From assembly GCA_029863245.1 (NCBI GenBank), contig JAOTVV010000003.1, forward strand, positions 175,359 through 239,358: a stretch of 64,000 bases of DNA. The letters are read 5' to 3'. Source of the stretch: Gemmatimonadota bacterium. Its GTDB lineage: Bacteria > Gemmatimonadota > Gemmatimonadetes > Gemmatimonadales > GWC2-71-9. The translations under genes were made by a program, and so were the position numbers. Below the pieces are notes generated by a model. That model was not told where the DNA came from, made no database searches, and saw nothing but the letters and a program-made list of their open reading frames with translations. Below are positions 59,645 through 64,000 of this stretch, piece after piece. Numbering within the stretch: position 1 is the first letter of the stretch; each line of letters begins with the position of its first letter.

Positions 59645-62305
59645 ATGCCGGACGTCTCCTTCACGCTGAACGGCCGACCCACGACGGTCACCTACGAGGA
59701 CGGTATGCACTTCCTCGAGGTGCTTCGGGACGTGTGCGGCGTCACCTCACCCAAAGACGGCTGCGCACCCCAGGGCTATTGCGGTTGCTGTACCGTCCTC
59801 ATGAACGGTCGGCCGGTGCTGGCGTGCCTGCGGAAGCCCGAGCAGATGGACGGCAAGGAGGTCACGACGCTCGAGGGACTGCCCGAGGCGAAGCGGCACG
59901 CGTTATCCGAAGCGTTCGTGCGGGAAGGCGCCATCCAGTGCGGCTACTGCATTCCCGGAATCGTCGCGCGGGCGTCGGCGCTGCTTGAAGGCGATAGAGC
60001 GGACGATGCCGACACCGTCCGGAAGGCGCTGAGCGGCCACCTTTGCCGGTGCACGGGCTACAGCCGCATCGTCGACGCGGTGCAGACGGCAGCCCAGCTG
60101 CTGAACGGTGGTGCGGGAATCGACTCGGCGGCACCGCGCCGCCCGCACTTCTTCGGCGAAGGCTACGGGCTCCACCGGGCATCCGTGTGCCGCAGCGCAA
60201 CCGGTGTGGGAAGCTCGTCGACCCGATACCGTGGGTGCGATCACGCGCTGGGCGACAAGCCCTACGTGGCGGACATGCGCGTGGACGACATGCTCCACGG
60301 TGCGGTCGTTCTGAGCGAGCATCCCCGAGCGAAGATCCTTGGGATCGACGCAGATCCCGCGCTCCGCATGCCGGGCGTGGTGCGCGTGATCACCGCGGAC
60401 GACGTTCCGGAGGATCGGTTCGTGGGACTGATCGTGCCCGACTGGCCGGTGCTCGTGGCAACCGGTGAGACGACGCGTTGTGTGGGAGACGTGCTGGCCG
60501 TGGTCGTTGCCGACACGCAGTACCATGCGCGTCGCGCAGCAAACGCCGTGCGGGTCACGTACGATGTGCTGGACCCCATCACGAGCCCTGAAGCGGCGCT
60601 CGTGCCCGACGCTCCCCCGATCCATCCGTCCGGCAACCTGCTGGAGGTGAGCGGGTTCCGGCGTGGCGACGTGGATGCGGCGCTCGCCACATCGGCCCAC
60701 GTAATCGAGCAAACGTTTTCCACCCAGCGTATCGAGCATGCGTTCCTCGAGCCGGAGGCGTGTCTCGCCGTCCCGACGGGGAACGGCCTGAAGGTGTACT
60801 CGCAGGGGCAGGGCGTACACGATGATCAGCTCCAGATTGCCCGAATCTTGGGGGTCGAGAAGGCACGCATCGAAGTGGAGCTGGTCACCAACGGTGGGGC
60901 GTTCGGCGGAAAAGAGGATCTCTCCGTTCAGGGACACGCGGCTCTTGCCGCACACGTCATCGGCCGGCCCGTTCAGATCGTCCTCACGCGGGAGCAGTCG
61001 ATACGCATGCACCCCAAGCGCCATCCGATCAGCCTGCACTACACCGTAGGGGCCGACGCCGATGGGCATCTCACCGCTGTCCGCGCCGGCATCGTGGGCG
61101 ACACCGGGGCCTACGCGTCGGTCGGGATGAAGGTGCTGGAGCGTGCGGCGGGGCACTCCTGCGGGCCGTATCGGGTGCCCAATGTGGACATCGAGGCCCG
61201 CACGGTCTACACCAACAACCCGCCGAGCGGCGCCATGCGCGGCTTTGGTGCCAACCAGGCCGCCTTCGCCATCGAGGGTGTGATGGACATGCTGGCGGAG
61301 CGCGTGGGGGTCGACGGCTACGACATCCGGGACCGAAACCTCCTTGGTCCCGGTGACCGGTTCGCGACCGGGCAGATCATGACCGAGAGCTGTGGGGTGC
61401 GCCAGACGCTCGAGGCGGTCAGGGGCGTCTACAAGAGCGCCCGGTTTGCCGGCATCGCGTGCGGGATCAAGAACACAGGCATCGGCAACGGACAGGACGA
61501 TTCCGGGCGCGTGGTCCTCCGGGTGCTCGACGGCGGTACGCTCGAGATCCTCACCGGCTACACCGACATGGGACAGGGGCTCTTCACCGTCCTGTGCCAG
61601 ACGGTGAGCGAGGAAACCGGTCTCGATCCGGCGATCATGCGGGTCCGCACGGTGAGCTACGACGACACGGTGTGCGGCATGACCACCGCGTCACGGGCGA
61701 CCGCGCTCGGCACGGCTGCCGGTCGGATCGCCGCCCGGAAGCTCGCGGCCGACCTGGTGGCTGCTCCCATGGCGCGTCTTGCGGGCCGGGAATACCAGGG
61801 CGAGTACGTCTGTGACTTCACCACCAAGCCGGGCGCCGACGTCGACGACCCCAAGACGCATCTCACGTTCGGGTACGCGACGCAGGTGGTGATACTCGAC
61901 GACGAGGGCCGGCTCGACCGGGTGGTCGCCGCGCACGACGTCGGCCGGGCGATCAATCCCCTCCAGTGCGCAGGACAGATCGAGGGATCGGTCCACATGG
62001 GGCTCGGTTATGCGCTCTCCGAGGATCTGCCGTGCACGGATGGAAAGCCGGACTCTCTGCTGCTGCGAGATCTCGGGATCCTCAAGGCCAAGGAAACACC
62101 GGAGATCGACGTCATTCTGGTGGAGGTCCCGGACGAGATCGGCGGCTACGGCGCCAAAGGTGTCGGTGAGATTGGGCTCGTGCCGACGGCCGGTGCGGTG
62201 GCTGCGGCGCTTCATGCGTACGACGGGATCCGTCGGTTCCGGTTGCCTATGACCGACGCGCCGGCGGCAGCCGCGTCCGTCCCCAAGGGGCGACGGCCAA
62301 CGTGA
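59645..62305 (+). CDS. Fused FeS-molybdopterin purine hydroxylase (XdhD-like, possibly selenium-dependent)
   Basis: ATG 59645 gives 886 residues; the track extension overlaps the deaminase. Residues 1-160 are the [2Fe-2S] subunit (CAPQGYCGCCTV; IQCGYCIPG; CRCTGYSRIVDAV). From about 185 on it is the molybdopterin-binding large subunit (GDKPYVADM, GGAFGGKED, GAMRGFGANQ, GYTDMGQG, GAKGVGEIG). No separate FAD subunit is fused. This architecture is that of E. coli XdhD-type selenium-linked hydroxylases, supported by the YgfK-like gene 46 bp downstream. A likely reaction is hydroxylation of hypoxanthine or xanthine. Confidence 0.87.
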   Translation: MPDVSFTLNGRPTTVTYEDGMHFLEVLRDVCGVTSPKDGCAPQGYCGCCTVLMNGRPVLACLRKPEQMDGKEVTTLEGLPEAKRHALSEAFVREGAIQCGYCIPGIVARASALLEGDRADDADTVRKALSGHLCRCTGYSRIVDAVQTAAQLLNGGAGIDSAAPRRPHFFGEGYGLHRASVCRSATGVGSSSTRYRGCDHALGDKPYVADMRVDDMLHGAVVLSEHPRAKILGIDADPALRMPGVVRVITADDVPEDRFVGLIVPDWPVLVATGETTRCVGDVLAVVVADTQYHARRAANAVRVTYDVLDPITSPEAALVPDAPPIHPSGNLLEVSGFRRGDVDAALATSAHVIEQTFSTQRIEHAFLEPEACLAVPTGNGLKVYSQGQGVHDDQLQIARILGVEKARIEVELVTNGGAFGGKEDLSVQGHAALAAHVIGRPVQIVLTREQSIRMHPKRHPISLHYTVGADADGHLTAVRAGIVGDTGAYASVGMKVLERAAGHSCGPYRVPNVDIEARTVYTNNPPSGAMRGFGANQAAFAIEGVMDMLAERVGVDGYDIRDRNLLGPGDRFATGQIMTESCGVRQTLEAVRGVYKSARFAGIACGIKNTGIGNGQDDSGRVVLRVLDGGTLEILTGYTDMGQGLFTVLCQTVSEETGLDPAIMRVRTVSYDDTVCGMTTASRATALGTAAGRIAARKLAADLVAAPMARLAGREYQGEYVCDFTTKPGADVDDPKTHLTFGYATQVVILDDEGRLDRVVAAHDVGRAINPLQCAGQIEGSVHMGLGYALSEDLPCTDGKPDSLLLRDLGILKAKETPEIDVILVEVPDEIGGYGAKGVGEIGLVPTAGAVAAALHAYDGIRRFRLPMTDAPAAAASVPKGRRPT

Positions 62306-62351
62306 GGTGTCGACGCGGTAGGGGACGCCCGGGTCGGGTGGAGGAGGTCTC

Positions 62352-64000
62352 ATAGCCGAGCTCGTCCCGATCCCGTTCCCGGATCTGGTGCGACGCATGC
62401 GGCGCGAGCCCGCAGCGTGCCAGGCCATCTTCGATCTTCCCGTCCGCAAGTGGTTCGTTCCGGATCCCGAACTCGATTTCAGCGCCGTGCACTTCGGCCG
62501 CCGCGCCGCCACCCCGATTGGGCCGGCGGCCGGACCGCATACTCAACTGGCGCAGAACATCGTCCTCGCCTGGCTCGCGGGGAGCCGCATCATCGAGCTC
62601 AAGACCGTGCAGGTAAACGATCGGCTCACGATTCCGCGTCCCTGCATCCACGTCCCGAACGTCGGACTCAACGTGGAGTGGTCGCAGGAACTGCTGGTGG
62701 AACAGTCGGCGCTGGAGTACGCCAAGGCCGCGTATCTCATCGCCATCCTCAAGAGCACGCGGGCATTTGGTGTGCTGGATGCCGCGTCGGAGGCCGATCT
62801 CGATACGATCTTCGACATCAGCGTCGGGTACGACCTCGATGGCATCCGATCGTCGAAGGTGACGCGATTCCTCGACGCGCTCAGACACCCCGAGCCACTG
62901 TACGACGAGCTACGGGGTCAATTGACCGGGGATCTCGCAGCGTATCGCGAGGTGCCGCTGCCGGCCCCCATCTCGGATTGCGTCACTCTCTCGACCTTTC
63001 ACGGCTGCCCAGCCGATCAGATCGAGGCGATCGCCCGATACCTGCTCGAGGGCCGCGGGCTCCACACGATCATCAAGCTCAACCCTACGCTGCTGGGCTT
63101 TCACGAAGTCCGGCACATCCTGCACGAGCAACTCGGGTACACGCAGTTCTCGCTGCGCTACGAGGCGTTCGAGCAGGACCTGCAATACGCCGAATGTCTC
63201 GACATCCTGTGGAGCCTCAGGGAGGTGGCGGAACGGCGCGGCTCCACGATTGGAGCGAAGTTCACCAACACCCTCGTCGTGGCCAACGAATCAGCCGTGT
63301 TTCCGGCGCAGGCGGATCCCTATATGTATCTCTCCGGGCCGCCGCTGCACGTGATCTCGATGAATCTGATGCAGCGGGTGCGGGAGGACGTGGGGTTCGA
63401 GTTCCCGGTGTCGTTTTCGGCGGGCATCGATGCCCGCAATGTGGCGGCCGCGGTCGCCTGCGGGATGGTGCCAGTTACCACGTGTACGGACCTGCTGCGT
63501 CAGGGCGGGTATGGCCGCCTGCCGGCATATCTGCGCGGGCTGAGTAGGGAGATGGAGCGTGTCGGCGTCACGAGCCGGGAGGCGTACGTGCTCTCGGCAT
63601 TTGGCAACGCCGTTCCGGCCGCGCGTGAGGCCATGGAGCAGGTGGATGCGAGCGGCGCTCTGTGGGAACGGGAGGGCAGGCGGGTCGGGCAGATCGCAGC
63701 CGAGCGACCCGACGACATGCCAGGGCTGCTGCGGGAGCTTGCCGCGGCGGAAGGTGTCGATGCCGACGCGCTGGTGCTCTCGGCGACGCGCATCGCCGGC
63801 CGGCTGAACGGTCGAAACATAGTGCCGGTACTGGCCAACGAGCCACGCTACCACGCGGAGTCCAACGCCAAGGCCCCGCGACAGATCGACAGCACCCTCG
63901 CGCTCTACGATTGCATCAACTGCGATCTCTGCATTGCCGCGTGTCCCAACGATGCCATCTTCGCCTACGAGGCAACGCCTCGCGACGTGTCGACCGTGCG
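62352..64000 (+). CDS. ygfK: YgfK-like oxidoreductase (putative selenate reductase family), partial
   Basis: The frame stays open from 62322 to the window end, so it is absent from the ORF track. It reads AELVPIPFPDLVRRM, RKWFVPDPELDFSAVHFG, TPIGPAAGPHTQLAQNIVLAWLAGSRIIELKTVQ, CVTLSTFHGCPADQIEAIARYL, FSAGIDARN, and near the edge a 4Fe-4S motif (YDCINCDLCIAACPNDAIF). This matches the N-terminal half of YgfK, which in E. coli lies in the selenium/purine operon with xdhD. The first residues follow GGAGG, but the codon there is ATA (62352). The next usual starts are GTG 62388 and ATG 62397, which would cut conserved residues. Confidence 0.82.
   Translation, partial: MAELVPIPFPDLVRRMRREPAACQAIFDLPVRKWFVPDPELDFSAVHFGRRAATPIGPAAGPHTQLAQNIVLAWLAGSRIIELKTVQVNDRLTIPRPCIHVPNVGLNVEWSQELLVEQSALEYAKAAYLIAILKSTRAFGVLDAASEADLDTIFDISVGYDLDGIRSSKVTRFLDALRHPEPLYDELRGQLTGDLAAYREVPLPAPISDCVTLSTFHGCPADQIEAIARYLLEGRGLHTIIKLNPTLLGFHEVRHILHEQLGYTQFSLRYEAFEQDLQYAECLDILWSLREVAERRGSTIGAKFTNTLVVANESAVFPAQADPYMYLSGPPLHVISMNLMQRVREDVGFEFPVSFSAGIDARNVAAAVACGMVPVTTCTDLLRQGGYGRLPAYLRGLSREMERVGVTSREAYVLSAFGNAVPAAREAMEQVDASGALWEREGRRVGQIAAERPDDMPGLLRELAAAEGVDADALVLSATRIAGRLNGRNIVPVLANEPRYHAESNAKAPRQIDSTLALYDCINCDLCIAACPNDAIFAYEATPRDVSTV

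Overview
Organism. The window is high-GC DNA whose gene set fits a soil- or sediment-type Gemmatimonadota relative. The pointers are serine/threonine kinases fused to TolB/TPR or beta-propeller sensor regions, FG-GAP/ASPIC-UnbV proteins, many lipoproteins and a Tat-exported Gfo/Idh/MocA oxidoreductase. This is inference from gene style. There is no rRNA or intact tRNA to confirm it.

Layout. (1) 1-11.6 kb holds a group 3b [NiFe]-hydrogenase: the end of the small subunit, the large subunit, four two-component genes (two receivers, a receiver-kinase and a membrane sensor kinase), the maturation endopeptidase, then hypB-hypF-hypC-hypD-hypE. Most genes overlap by 4 nt. The 5' end of hypB is chimeric. 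(2) 11.6-20.4 kb is patchy DNA: a 20-codon kinase stub, a haloalkane dehalogenase fragment, an FG-GAP lipoprotein between 45-bp direct repeats, a kinase-TolB-TPR protein between 284-bp direct repeats, and a Tat-exported oxidoreductase. (3) 20.4-23.1 kb looks lower in GC. It has an intact sugar-phosphate isomerase and an oxidoreductase, with wrecks of gluconate-type dehydrogenase subunits. (4) 23.1-28 kb on the minus strand is a three-gene operon: membrane multihaem cytochrome, ASPIC/UnbV FG-GAP protein and TPR protein. (5) 28.6-43.6 kb is an alpha-glucan region: an amylase remnant, 4-alpha-glucanotransferase, MFS transporter, secreted GH13 lipoprotein, pullulanase-like GH13 and an SSS symporter, then a kinase with a beta-propeller, a SnoaL-like protein and a CBM20-esterase chimera.

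(6) 43.6-55.4 kb is the most unusual part. Two small peptides with near-identical C-terminal halves each precede a secreted lipoprotein that shares a duplicated N-terminal domain. The two units face each other. Between them lie a dockerin-bearing S8 protease, a cohesin-like lipoprotein, a fused relic of that pair and other gene remnants. The area is marked by 8-bp tandem repeats and a roughly 230-bp inverted repeat. (7) 55.4-58.6 kb on the minus strand encodes an HD-GYP response regulator, a small lipoprotein and a histidine kinase. (8) 59-64 kb begins a purine or selenium-dependent molybdenum hydroxylase cluster: deaminase, fused XdhD-like protein, and a YgfK-like protein that runs off the window.

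How it works together (inference). The cell appears able to exchange electrons between H2 and pyridine nucleotides, import and degrade alpha-glucans, and present secreted proteases on its surface, perhaps by cohesin-dockerin contacts. The many truncated genes and repeated 5' regions point to repeated recombination in the accessory parts.
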